This document shows positions 50,313 through 59,023 of a stretch of DNA of 64,000 nt, one piece after another. The stretch is from Polyangiaceae bacterium (GTDB taxonomy: Bacteria > Myxococcota_A > Polyangia > Polyangiales > Polyangiaceae). The notes under the pieces are model-generated. The model was not told the DNA's origin. It saw only the letters and a list, made by a program, of their open reading frames with translations, and ran no database searches. Made by a program: the position numbers and the translations under genes. Each line of letters begins with the position of its first letter. Position 1 is the stretch's first letter. Where the stretch lies: contig JAWKRG010000010.1 in assembly GCA_041389725.1 (NCBI GenBank), positions 310,001-374,000 on the forward strand, given 5' to 3'.

Positions 50313-51605
50313 TCAGGGTTTCAGGATCATGACCCCGTCGCTCTCGACAGTCACCGCCAGGGCGCCGGGCGAGTACGACATTCCGGAGAGGTGCCCTTTG
50401 CCCTGCCACAAGAACTTCGGCGTTGCCATCGTGGCGCTCGCGGGAGCGTTGAGGATCACGCTGCAACCCTGGATGACCGTAGACCCTTGGACCACCGTGG
50501 CGAGGTAGCTGGCGTACACCGACCCGTTTCCGACGACTACGCTTGGGCCGAAGAGACCGTAGCCACTGGAGGTGTCGACGGCCCACACCGCTGCGGCCGA
50601 CGATCCGCTCTTGGGTGCTCGCAGCAGCACCGGACCCGCAGTCGCCAACACGTCGTTGGCGGTGAGAGCAATCCAGCTGCCCGCCGCTGGGAGCTTTGCG
50701 GCGGCGCCGCCGGCCAGTGGCAAGCGCCACACCTCGGAAGTTGCTGCCCCGGTCAGGGAGAACCAAAGATCCGTCGAGTCTGCGTGCATCGAAGTGGGGA
50801 CGAAGGCCGGCAGATTGACGCCGTCACTCTGGTAGCTCGTCACCTTGGTGGGTGTCCCGCCGCCGATCGGCGCGCGGTAGATGGTGTACTCCACGTCGCT
50901 CACACTGTTGAACACTGGCTCTGGGCCCTGTGCCCAGTACAGATCCGTCCCCGCGATTGCCAACATGTCCGTCGTTCCGTACTGGCTGAAGGCGAAGCTG
51001 CCTGTGACGCTCGCAATCAGCGTTGGCGCGCCACCTGCGAAGGATTGCCTCCAGATCTCGTTGCCGCTCTTGGCACGCCAGTAGAGAAAGCCGCCGACGC
51101 TGACCAGCGAGTCGGTCGCGTCGAAAGCCGATGCCTGAGCCGGAAACTGCGCCGCGGAACCGAACGCTTCGACGGCGCCTCCCGGGAGTTGAACGCGCCT
51201 GATGATCGTGTCCGTTGCCGACACCGTCTCCGTGAAGAACACCGTGTTGCTCACGATCAAGGTGTCGCGCGCCCCCTTGGCGGCGATGGTGCGCTGGACC
51301 GCGCTGGAGTCGACTGGGCACGTGGCGGTCGAGCCGCCGCTGCCTGCGGAGCCCGACGTGCCGGCACTGCCGCTAGCCCCTCCACTCGCGGCGCCCCCGC
51401 TGCTGGTGGCACCGCTACCGCCCGCACCGCCCATGCCGGGACGGGCTCCTTCGCCCGCGGACCCCGCCGAACCGGCCGCGCCTGCCTGGCCTCCGCCTCC
51501 GGCGCCGTTCACGTTCGATTGCCCCGAGCCAATGGGCACGTCGCTGCCGCAGGCAGTGAGCCACGGGGCCAGGAAAAGAGAAGCTGAGATCAGAGTGCTA
51601 CGCAT
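50313..51605 (-). CDS. Lipoprotein with a propeller-like sensor body
   Basis: A 430-residue protein with signal peptide, lipobox LTAC (Cys19), a Gly/Ser/Ala linker to about residue 92, then beta-rich blades (LIVSNTVFFTETVSATDTI, LVSVGGFLYWRAKSGNEIWR, MLAIAGTDLYWAQG, DLWFSLTGAATSEVWRLPLAGG). The recurring pattern of a strand, then GxxLYW, then IxRxxxxGGxP is characteristic of DUF5050/TolB-like propellers in myxobacterial lipoproteins. A GGAGG site precedes the ATG. A 12-bp-stem hairpin follows the gene. Function unknown. Confidence 0.85.
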   Translation of the reverse strand: MRSTLISASLFLAPWLTACGSDVPIGSGQSNVNGAGGGGQAGAAGSAGSAGEGARPGMGGAGGSGATSSGGAASGGASGSAGTSGSAGSGGSTATCPVDSSAVQRTIAAKGARDTLIVSNTVFFTETVSATDTIIRRVQLPGGAVEAFGSAAQFPAQASAFDATDSLVSVGGFLYWRAKSGNEIWRQSFAGGAPTLIASVTGSFAFSQYGTTDMLAIAGTDLYWAQGPEPVFNSVSDVEYTIYRAPIGGGTPTKVTSYQSDGVNLPAFVPTSMHADSTDLWFSLTGAATSEVWRLPLAGGAAAKLPAAGSWIALTANDVLATAGPVLLRAPKSGSSAAAVWAVDTSSGYGLFGPSVVVGNGSVYASYLATVVQGSTVIQGCSVILNAPASATMATPKFLWQGKGHLSGMSYSPGALAVTVESDGVMILKP

Positions 51606-51650
51606 CGTTCGGTCCTCCTAGATGCCAGCTAATGGGCGGAGCGCCAGGAA

Positions 51651-51693
51651 TTGATCACGCTTTCTTTTCTTTTGATAATGCGCGTCGGCGCAT
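51651..51693 (+). promoter_or_regulatory. Promoter of the ECF sigma operon with an overlapping inverted repeat
   Basis: TTGATC (51651-51656) and GATAAT (51674-51679) are 17 bp apart in an unusually A/T-rich stretch, a good sigma-70-type match. ATGCGC-GTCG-GCGCAT (51678-51693) is a 6-bp inverted repeat covering the end of the -10 and the expected transcription start, where a repressor could bind. The first gene starts at 51736. Confidence 0.6.
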
Positions 51694-51735
51694 GAACACT
51701 CGGGCCTGGAATCGCAACGCTAGGGCGAGCCAAGG

Positions 51736-52785
51736 ATGATCGCACTCGAACACCGCTGGTTGAGGAATGGTCGCGTCGTGCTGGCGGTGTGCCTCTTCGT
51801 CAGCGCAGCGCTCGCGCAAACGGAATCGATTGTACTGGAGTACGACGAGGCGCCGGGCTGTCCCTCGCGGGCGCGGTTCGAAGCCGAGGTGCGGGCGCGC
51901 ACGCAGAAAGTGAAGTGGGGCGATCTGGACGGGGGTCGTCGCTTTCGAATCGGATTCGAGCGCCGTGAAAGCGGCTATGAAGGCACCGTGCAAATCAGTG
52001 CGCCCCAGGGCGAAATCACGGAGCGGGCGATCTCGGGTGAACACTGCGCAGAAGTCGCTTCGGGGCTGGCACTGGTCTTGGCCCTGGCCGTCGATCCCGA
52101 CGCATCGACGGCGCCGGTTGCGGAACTGACGATTCCCGCGTCAGCCGACACGAGTGACGAACCCTCTGATTCACCGACGGTGGCATCTCCGCAGACAGCG
52201 TTGCCGCCCACCCAGTCGTCGTCGCCGCCCAGCGCTGCGTCGAGGCGCGCCGTTTCCTCGGATCGCGACACCCTCAGCGCGGGTGCGGGTCTTGGCAGCA
52301 GCGTGCTGACTGGGCCAGCCCCCGAGGCGCTTGTGGCTGCGGCGCTGCAACTTGAAGTCAGCCATCGCGCCTGGGGTCGCGCGGCGCTCCGGGCGCTCGC
52401 AGCGCGGACTGGCACCGTCGGTCCCACCGCCGACCAGACCGAGATGACGCTGCTTGGGGGCTCCTTGGAGCTGTGCCCGCTAGTGTTGCCGCTGGCCCGC
52501 CCCGTCGAGTTTGCGGGCTGTGCGACGCTGCTCGGCGCGTCCCTGCGCGCGGAGGGCACGGCCGTGGCGCTCCCAGGGTCGGCGCGCCGCGCCTTCGTCG
52601 CGACGGGCGTCGAAGTCGGCCTGCGGACCTACCCAACCCATGGATTCTACTTGGATTTGAGCGGGGCTGCCCTGGCGAATCTGACCCGTGACGACTTCGT
52701 GTTCGAGCGACCGAGGGTCGTCGTCCATTCGGTGCCCGTGGCAACCTTCGCCCTGGGCATTCAGCTCGGCGTGGCGATTTTTTGA
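51736..52785 (+). CDS. Secreted protein, first gene of an ECF sigma operon
   Basis: A 349-residue protein with a signal peptide ending in SAALAQTES. Residues 30-115 form a small globular part with two Cys (GCPSR, EHCAEV), followed by a Ser/Thr/Pro/Ala-rich linker (about 120-185) and a beta-rich C-terminal region with alternating strands ending in GIQLGVAIF, suggestive of an outer-membrane anchor. Its stop overlaps the start of the sigma factor gene (TTGA), so it belongs to that operon. Proteins of this type in myxobacterial ECF operons are uncharacterised. Confidence 0.8.
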   Translation: MIALEHRWLRNGRVVLAVCLFVSAALAQTESIVLEYDEAPGCPSRARFEAEVRARTQKVKWGDLDGGRRFRIGFERRESGYEGTVQISAPQGEITERAISGEHCAEVASGLALVLALAVDPDASTAPVAELTIPASADTSDEPSDSPTVASPQTALPPTQSSSPPSAASRRAVSSDRDTLSAGAGLGSSVLTGPAPEALVAAALQLEVSHRAWGRAALRALAARTGTVGPTADQTEMTLLGGSLELCPLVLPLARPVEFAGCATLLGASLRAEGTAVALPGSARRAFVATGVEVGLRTYPTHGFYLDLSGAALANLTRDDFVFERPRVVVHSVPVATFALGIQLGVAIF

Positions 52786-53402
52786 TCAAAGTCCGTGTCC
52801 CGCCCCATGGAGTCGATGAGGTGCAGGTGGACAGCTTGACGATGGGGGTAGGCAGCCCCCCAGCGGCCCGGGCGGCTGCCGCGTCGCGCGAGGCTCGTCT
52901 GCGCCGCATCGTCAGCGAGAACTTCGAGGGCGCGTGGCGGTTCGCGCGACGCCTCGGCATTCCCGAGTGCGACGTGGATGACGTGGTGCAAGAGGTGATT
53001 TGGGTAGCGGCACGCCGACTGGATGACATTCGCGCCGGCAGTGAGCGCGCTTTCGTGATGGCGACGACTTATCGTGTCGCCTCGGACGCGCGGCGTGCCC
53101 GCGCGCGCCGCAACGAAGTGGGAGACGAAACTTTGGTCGAGCTGCCCGATGAGCAACTGCGACCCGATGACTTGATCGGACAACGACAGGCGCGAGAGCT
53201 GTTGGATCGAGTGCTCGACAGCATGCCCCTCGAGATGCGAGCCGTGTTCGTGCTCTACGAAATCGACGGACTGACCATGGCGGAAATCGCGGAAGGATTG
53301 CAGCTCTCTCCAGGAACCGTGGCGTCACGTTTGCGCCGCGCGCGCGAGCAGTTCGAGACGCGTCTGCAGCGCCTGCAACGCAGCAAAGGAGGACCGTCGT
53401 GA
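52782..53402 (+). CDS. ECF-subfamily RNA polymerase sigma factor
   Basis: A 206-residue sigma-70 family protein: region 2 at about 45-105 (AWRFARRLGIPECDVDDVVQ, FVMATTYRVASDARR) and region 4 at about 145-195 (SMPLEMRAVFVLYEIDGLTM, LSPGTVASRLRRARE), no regions 1 or 3. The start appears to be a TTG overlapping the previous stop; an ATG 20 codons inside is an alternative. Its stop overlaps the next gene's GTG start (GTGA), giving a tightly coupled three-gene operon. Confidence 0.93.
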   Translation: MIKVRVPPHGVDEVQVDSLTMGVGSPPAARAAAASREARLRRIVSENFEGAWRFARRLGIPECDVDDVVQEVIWVAARRLDDIRAGSERAFVMATTYRVASDARRARARRNEVGDETLVELPDEQLRPDDLIGQRQARELLDRVLDSMPLEMRAVFVLYEIDGLTMAEIAEGLQLSPGTVASRLRRAREQFETRLQRLQRSKGGPS

Positions 53403-54148
53403 AAGACCCCGCACGTCTGGTCGAGGGCAGCGACGGCCTGGGTCGCCAGCTACTGCTTGCCGCGCGCGAGGAACGACCGAACAGCGTGTCCCTGCAACGC
53501 GCGCTCGTCACCGCCAGTGCTGCGGCCGCAGCGACTACACTCGGCACGGGAGCGGCAGCGACGGGCTCCGCGGTCGCCATGTGGCTGAAGTGGCTCGGCA
53601 TTGGCGCGGCCGGTGGCCTGCTGACGATGGGGGTCGTCAGCGCCGTGGCTCCGGCGGGGCGGTCTCCGGCTAGCGTGGCTCCCCCGCGGGCGGCGGTGGC
53701 TGCTCCGACTGCAACACGCGCACCGTCAGGACGCTCAGCTGACACGAAGGCGGACACGGTGGCGACGGACAAGACGACACCGAGGGTCAGTGCGGCAGCG
53801 GAGAACGAGGCGCGCCAACCGCGCGCCGCAGCTAGCTCGCGCGCGTCCGCTGCGCCGCCGATCGCTTCAGCGGATGGTCTCGGTGCGGAGCTCGCAAGCT
53901 TGGATGCGGCGCGCAGCCGGTTGCGAGGCGGGGACGCAGCCGGCGCGCTCGTCCAGCTCGATGCTCATGCACGTCGATTTCCCAAGCCGAGGCTTGGGCA
54001 AGAAGCCGCACTCGTCCGCATCGAGGCGCTGGCCGGTCTGGGCCGCTGCGCCGAGGCGCGCCGCATTGGCGACGCATTCCTGAGCGCCAACGCTGGCAGC
54101 GTGCTGGCGCAGCGCGTGCGCAGCATCATGGGGCGTTGCGGCGGCTGA
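53399..54148 (+). CDS. Membrane protein partner of the ECF sigma factor (anti-sigma candidate)
   Basis: A 249-residue protein with a GTG start overlapping the sigma gene stop. The first 55 residues are cytoplasmic-type, one membrane segment follows (about 60-88, WLKWLGIGAAGGLLTMGVVS), then a long Ala/Pro/Thr linker and a C-terminal helical domain (about 158-249) resembling tetratricopeptide repeats (ASLDAARSRLRGGDAAGALV, CAEARRIGDAFLSAN). By position and topology it probably controls the sigma factor; no known anti-sigma domain was recognised. Confidence 0.82.
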   Translation: MKDPARLVEGSDGLGRQLLLAAREERPNSVSLQRALVTASAAAAATTLGTGAAATGSAVAMWLKWLGIGAAGGLLTMGVVSAVAPAGRSPASVAPPRAAVAAPTATRAPSGRSADTKADTVATDKTTPRVSAAAENEARQPRAAASSRASAAPPIASADGLGAELASLDAARSRLRGGDAAGALVQLDAHARRFPKPRLGQEAALVRIEALAGLGRCAEARRIGDAFLSANAGSVLAQRVRSIMGRCGG

Positions 54149-54163
54149 AGGAGCGAGCGCGCC

Positions 54164-55234
54164 TCAGTGCCAGAAGCGGACGGCGCTGATCGGCGGCAAG
54201 TGATGCATGGACTGCCAGCTCTCGCCGCCATCGTTGCTGACGAAGAGCGAACCGGTCGTCGAGCCCATCACCACCGTCTTGCCGTCGGGGCTCACGTCCA
54301 AGGCGTGGCGGTAGACGACGTCGAAGGCATCGGGGCCCGGCAGTCCTTTTGAAAGCAGTTCGAAGCTCTCGCCCCCGTCGCGAGTGCGCGCCACGACTAC
54401 TTTTCCACCCACCGGCATGCGCCGACTGTCGCTCTCGAGCGGCACGAACCACGCGGTGAGCGGATCCTGAGGGTGCGCGGCCACCGCGTAGCCGAAGCTG
54501 CTGGGCTCGATCGTCGCGAGCGCGCGCCAACTTCGACCGGCGTCGGCGGAGCGATAGACGCCGTCGTGATGCTGACACCAGAGCACGTCGGGCGCAGCCG
54601 CGCAGCGCACGAGCCTGTGTGGATCCTGATTCGCTGGGTCGGCCTTCTGTGCTGCGGGCACGTCGGACGCAAACATCCCAGTCGTCCGTGGCTCGAAGGT
54701 CTCGAAGGCGTCGTCCGAGTGCCAGATCCCACCGCGGGACACCGCGATGCTCAGGGTCTTGGGCGCGCGCGGATCGACCGAGATGCTGTGCAGGCCCGGG
54801 TGTTCGTGGCCGCTTCCGCTCCAGCGCGCGCGCAGCTCCCATAGGGCGCCGCAAAGCTGCCAACTGTCGGCCGAGTCTTGGGTACGGAATAGGCCTCCGG
54901 GAAGCGTGCCGGCGTACAGCACGCCCGCCTCTTGAGCCAACCCGGCTTCGAGCGACCAGATCTGCTCCGTGGCGACACCCCTGGCTGACGCGCTTTCGCG
55001 CTCCTCAGGATGCCGCGGGGCCGTGGCCTCGACGAAAGTTTCTCCAGCATTGCGGGAGCAGAAGAGCTTGCTGCCTCCGCGACCGCGACCCACCGCGACC
55101 CACAAAGCTCCGTCTCGACTGTCCGGCAGCACCGCAGTGACCGGGTCACCCAGGAACGCCGAACGGCACACGGCAACGGTTGGTGCACTGAAGACGAACA
55201 GGCCTTTGCGGGTCGCAATGAGGAACTGACTCAC
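54164..55234 (-). CDS. BNR/sortilin-type beta-propeller protein
   Basis: A 356-residue protein with repeated Asp-box motifs (S-x-D-x-G-x-T/S-W: SRNAGETF, TQDSADSW, SADAGRSW, TRDGGESF, SNDGGESW), the hallmark of BNR/sialidase-type and VPS10-like propellers. It has no signal peptide and starts MSQFLIATRKGLFVF, like a family of cytoplasmic WD40/YVTN-like exo-alpha-sialidase-fold proteins of unknown function. The gene converges with the ECF operon with 15 bp between the stops. Confidence 0.88.
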   Translation of the reverse strand: MSQFLIATRKGLFVFSAPTVAVCRSAFLGDPVTAVLPDSRDGALWVAVGRGRGGSKLFCSRNAGETFVEATAPRHPEERESASARGVATEQIWSLEAGLAQEAGVLYAGTLPGGLFRTQDSADSWQLCGALWELRARWSGSGHEHPGLHSISVDPRAPKTLSIAVSRGGIWHSDDAFETFEPRTTGMFASDVPAAQKADPANQDPHRLVRCAAAPDVLWCQHHDGVYRSADAGRSWRALATIEPSSFGYAVAAHPQDPLTAWFVPLESDSRRMPVGGKVVVARTRDGGESFELLSKGLPGPDAFDVVYRHALDVSPDGKTVVMGSTTGSLFVSNDGGESWQSMHHLPPISAVRFWH

Positions 55235-55324
55235 GATGCTTGTGCTTTGTGGCGCGAATCACCCGAGGCCGCAAGAGGGAGAGGGCACGGGCAACATCGA
55301 AGTTCGGAAGGTCCGAAGGTCGGG

Positions 55325-56695
55325 TCAAAGCAGAAGGACCGTGGCGAGCTTCAGGGTGAGGAAGAAACCGCAGAGATCCGTGAAGGTGGTCAGGATCGGA
55401 CTGGCGGCCAGGGCGGGATCGACGCCCAGGCGCTTCAGCAGCAACGGGACGGTTCCGCCGATTGCCACTGCGACGACGCTGTTCATCGCCATGGCGCCGC
55501 CCACGACCACACCGATGAGGGGCCACTGGCCGCCGCGCATCAGCCAGGCGATTGCGCCGATGAGGCCTCCCAACACGGCGCCGTTGATCGCGCCAAGGCC
55601 GATCTCCTTCCGCAGCGCCAGCCATAGATCCCGCGGACGCAGCAGTCCCAGACTGAGCTCCCGAATGCTCACGGCCACGGCCTGATTGCCCGCGCACCCG
55701 CTCATGTCCGAGAGCATTGGCAGGAAAATCGCCAGCGCAGTGACCGCCGCGATGGTGGGCTCGTACAAAGCCACCACTGACGCGGCCACCAGGTTCAGCA
55801 GGATGTTGGGACCGAGGAACGCCAAGCGACGCAGCGTTCGCGTACCCATGGGCATGCTGCGCAGTTCCTCGCCGCCGATGATGCCGCCGAAGGCCAGCAA
55901 GGCGCGATCCGCGCGCTCTGCCCGGGCGGCCTGCACCGCTGCCCTGCGTAGCACGCCGACCAAGCGACCCCCGTCGTCGACGACGGGCGCAGCGAAGAAG
56001 GCATGTTCGTCGAAGAAGGCTTGCAGGCGCTCGCCTTCGTCGTCCACTCGCACGTGGGCTGGGTTTGCGATCATGATCTCGGAAATGCGCTGCTCTCCCG
56101 GGCTCAGCACCAGATCCCGAAGTCGAATGACGCCCACCAAGACTCGTGCGGCGTCGGTCACGTAGACGTACTGCACATCGTAGCGCGCGTAGTCGCTGGC
56201 GTTCGCGCGCAGGTCTTGGAGAACATCCGAGATCGTCTGGTTCATCGGGTGCGCCAAGTACTCGGTGATCATCAAGCCCCCAGCACTGTGCGGCGCGTAG
56301 CTGGCCAAGCGCCGCGTCTCTTCCGCTGCGACCGGTGGGAGGTGAGAGAGGATCGCGGACGATTGTTCATCGTCCAGTTCCGCGACGATGTCGGCGCGGT
56401 CGTCGGAGTCCATCGCTTCCACGATCGCGGCGGCCGCCTCGGGTGGCAGCATGCTGATCACGTCCGCGGCTTGCGAGTCCAGCAGATGCTCGATCAAAAT
56501 GGCTGCTAGCTCCGAGCGACTGTCCGACAGCAACTCCAGCAAAGCTGCAGCGAGGTCCGGCGGAAGCTGGCCCAGCCAGTAGATCCGTGCGTCGGTCGGG
56601 ATGCGCTCCAGGTAGGCCTCGACCTCGTCGACCTTGCCCTCGGCGATCAGTCTTTCGAGCGCCTGGAGGGAGCCGTCTCGGGAGTTCGTCGTCAC
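55325..56695 (-). CDS. mgtE: Magnesium transporter MgtE
   Basis: A 456-residue protein from a GTG at 56695, chosen over a TTG 12 codons upstream because the length then fits the family. Order: MgtE N-terminal superhelical domain (about 10-125, with MLPPEAAAAIVEAMDSDDRAD), two CBS domains (about 135-265, PHSAGGLMITEYLAHPMNQT) and five membrane segments with the pore-lining LPMLSDMSGCAGNQAVAVSI. It imports Mg2+ and is gated by Mg2+ binding to the cytoplasmic domains. It diverges from the parE-type gene; no Mg2+ riboswitch was recognised in the short gap. Confidence 0.94.
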   Translation of the reverse strand: MTTNSRDGSLQALERLIAEGKVDEVEAYLERIPTDARIYWLGQLPPDLAAALLELLSDSRSELAAILIEHLLDSQAADVISMLPPEAAAAIVEAMDSDDRADIVAELDDEQSSAILSHLPPVAAEETRRLASYAPHSAGGLMITEYLAHPMNQTISDVLQDLRANASDYARYDVQYVYVTDAARVLVGVIRLRDLVLSPGEQRISEIMIANPAHVRVDDEGERLQAFFDEHAFFAAPVVDDGGRLVGVLRRAAVQAARAERADRALLAFGGIIGGEELRSMPMGTRTLRRLAFLGPNILLNLVAASVVALYEPTIAAVTALAIFLPMLSDMSGCAGNQAVAVSIRELSLGLLRPRDLWLALRKEIGLGAINGAVLGGLIGAIAWLMRGGQWPLIGVVVGGAMAMNSVVAVAIGGTVPLLLKRLGVDPALAASPILTTFTDLCGFFLTLKLATVLLL

Positions 56696-56871
56696 TCGGC
56701 TACGCTGCTGGCATCCGCGACGGGCTGACAACTTTCCGGAAGGCCCGCCAAACCCCAGCCATTTCCGCTACCTGGCCACTTTGAGCCGTGCAAAGTGGCG
56801 AAACTCAAGCGCTTTGTGGCAGGTTTCGCCTCTGCCGCACCCCGCCCAGCGGCAGCAAAGGCGATGCGAAA

Positions 56872-58776
56872 ATGACCGGCTACTCAGCAGACGACATCAC
56901 CGTACTCGAAGGCCTCGACCCGGTGCGCAAGCGGCCCGGCATGTACATCGGTGGCGTCGGAACCGCGGGTCTCCATCACCTGGTCTGGGAGATCGTCGAC
57001 AACTGCGTCGACGAGGCGATGAACGGCCACGCCAGCGAGGTTGTCGTCACCTTGCACAAGGACGGGCAGTCGATCACCGTGAGCGACAACGGGCGTGGCA
57101 TCCCCGTCGACGTGCACAAGAAGCACAAGAAGCCCGCCATCGAGATCATCTTTTCGACGCTGCATGCAGGCGGGAAGTTCGAATCCGGCAACTACAAGAC
57201 CTCGGGGGGCCTGCACGGAGTAGGCGCTAGCGTGGTCAACGCGCTTTCCAGCGAGCTCGTCGCGACGGTGAAGCGCGACGGCGCCGAGCACGAGATTCGC
57301 TTTTCCGCCGGCAAGGTAGTCGGCAAGCTGAAGAAGGTGGGAAAAGCGCGAGGCACGGGCACCACCGTGTTCTTCCGACCCGATCCAGAGGTCTTCCCCA
57401 AGACCGAGTTTTCGCCGGACACCATTCGAGAGCGGTTGGAGGTCGCCAGCTTCCTTCACCGCGGGCTGAAGGTCAGCTTCATCGACGAGGCCCGCGGCGA
57501 AAAGCAGCTCTATTGCCACGAGAAGGGTATCGTCGAGTACCTCGACAAGATCCTGGCCGATCGCAAAGCGCGGAGCGTGCATGACACCACGTTCACTCTC
57601 TTCCGCGAGAACGGCATGCGGGTCGAGGTCGTGTTGCGCTGGACCGAGGCCACCGACGAGCACGTGAGGAGCTTCGTCAACGGCATTCCCACGGGGAGCG
57701 GCGGCACGCACGAGAACGGGCTGCGCGCCGGGCTGGTCAAGGCGATGCGCAACTACATCGAGACTCACAACCTGACGCCACGAGGGGTCACGCTGACCGC
57801 GGACGACATCCGCGAAGGGCTTGTAGGCGTGCTCAGCGTTTTCCTGGGAGAACCCCAGTTCCAGGGGCAAACCAAGGATCGCCTCAACAACCCCGAAGCG
57901 CAGGCGGCCGTGGATGGCGCCGTACGGCCCGTGCTCGAGCAGTGGCTCAACGAAAACCGTAGCGTGGCAGAGCAGGTGGTCCATCGCATCATCCTCGCGG
58001 CCCGCGCCCGGGAAGCGTCCCGTGCCGCGAGCGCCGCCGTCACGCGTCGAAGTGCGACGAGCGGTCGCTTGACCCTGCCGGGCAAGTTGAGCGATTGCAT
58101 CAGCACGGATCGACGAGACACCGAACTCTTCATCGTGGAGGGCGACTCCGCCGGTGGCAGCGCCAAACAGGGGCGCGACCGCACCCGTCAGGCCATCTTG
58201 CCGCTGCGAGGAAAGGTGCTGAACACGGAGAGCCTCGGGCTGGCGAAAGTCCTCGAAAACAAGGAGATTGCGGACCTGGTCACGGCCCTGGGCTGCGGCG
58301 TGGGGCCCAACCTGGACCTGAGCAAGCTGCGCTACGACCGCATCGTGCTCCTCGCAGATGCCGACAGCGACGGCAACCACATCACCACGCTGCTGCTGAC
58401 CTTCTTCTATCGGCACCTGCCAGAGCTCATTCGCCAAGGAAAACTCTACGTCGCGGTTCCACCGCTCTATCGCATCGACGCGGGCAGCGACACCTTTTGG
58501 GCCAAGGACGACGCGGACAAGACGCGGATCCTCGCGAAGGAAGTGAAGAAGAACGCGAAGCCCGAGATCACTCGCTTCAAGGGCTTGGGAGAGATGATGC
58601 CCGGCGTGCTCTGGGACACCACGCTCAATCCCAAGACTCGAACGTTGGTGCGCGTCAGCATCGACGACGCCCTGGAGACGGATCGCATCGTCAGCGAACT
58701 GATGGGCAAGGATCCCTCGGCCCGCTTCCACTTCATCATGGACCGAGCAGAGGAAGCGCAAGCGCTCGACGTGTAG
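56872..58776 (+). CDS. parE: Type IIA topoisomerase ATPase subunit (ParE/GyrB type)
   Basis: A 634-residue protein from the ATG at 56872. GHKL ATPase motifs: EIVDNCVDEAMNGHA, DNGRGIPVD and SGGLHGVGASVVNALS. The transducer domain and Toprim domain follow, with FIVEGDSAGGSAKQGRDR, LPLRGKVLN and DADSDGNHI, ending in the PxxRxL-like tail FKGLGEMMPGVLWDTTLNPK. The length of about 630, lacking the large GyrB insert of many proteobacteria, favours ParE of topoisomerase IV, but a compact GyrB cannot be excluded without a tree. No parC lies adjacent. Confidence 0.9.
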   Translation: MTGYSADDITVLEGLDPVRKRPGMYIGGVGTAGLHHLVWEIVDNCVDEAMNGHASEVVVTLHKDGQSITVSDNGRGIPVDVHKKHKKPAIEIIFSTLHAGGKFESGNYKTSGGLHGVGASVVNALSSELVATVKRDGAEHEIRFSAGKVVGKLKKVGKARGTGTTVFFRPDPEVFPKTEFSPDTIRERLEVASFLHRGLKVSFIDEARGEKQLYCHEKGIVEYLDKILADRKARSVHDTTFTLFRENGMRVEVVLRWTEATDEHVRSFVNGIPTGSGGTHENGLRAGLVKAMRNYIETHNLTPRGVTLTADDIREGLVGVLSVFLGEPQFQGQTKDRLNNPEAQAAVDGAVRPVLEQWLNENRSVAEQVVHRIILAARAREASRAASAAVTRRSATSGRLTLPGKLSDCISTDRRDTELFIVEGDSAGGSAKQGRDRTRQAILPLRGKVLNTESLGLAKVLENKEIADLVTALGCGVGPNLDLSKLRYDRIVLLADADSDGNHITTLLLTFFYRHLPELIRQGKLYVAVPPLYRIDAGSDTFWAKDDADKTRILAKEVKKNAKPEITRFKGLGEMMPGVLWDTTLNPKTRTLVRVSIDDALETDRIVSELMGKDPSARFHFIMDRAEEAQALDV

Positions 58777-59023
58777 TGCCAGGAGTTGGGGGCGCGGCAA
58801 CATGAGAATCACAGGAAGGTCGGAAGCCCGGAAGGTTTGAGCAGGGAAGGGCGCGAGGGGGGCGAGCGTAGGAGGCGCGCCTCGCGAGAAAACGGCCTGA
58901 TTCTGGGCCTTTGCAGCACAGGGGCGTGACACGGAGTTCACGGCGGTTCGGAGCGTCGCGGTGCATACGCCGGCTTTTCCGCAGCGCTGATGTGCGGCAC
59001 GTGGGTTGCAGTGGCTGCGTTGC

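Noticed and set aside
56696..56871. Mg2+ riboswitch upstream of mgtE
   Set aside because: The gap to the divergent gene is short and no conserved M-box-like pairing could be recognised.
58777..59023. Non-coding RNA or REP-type repeat based on GGAAGGT repeats here and near 55295-55320
   Set aside because: Similarity is limited to a few short words and no stable shared structure was found.
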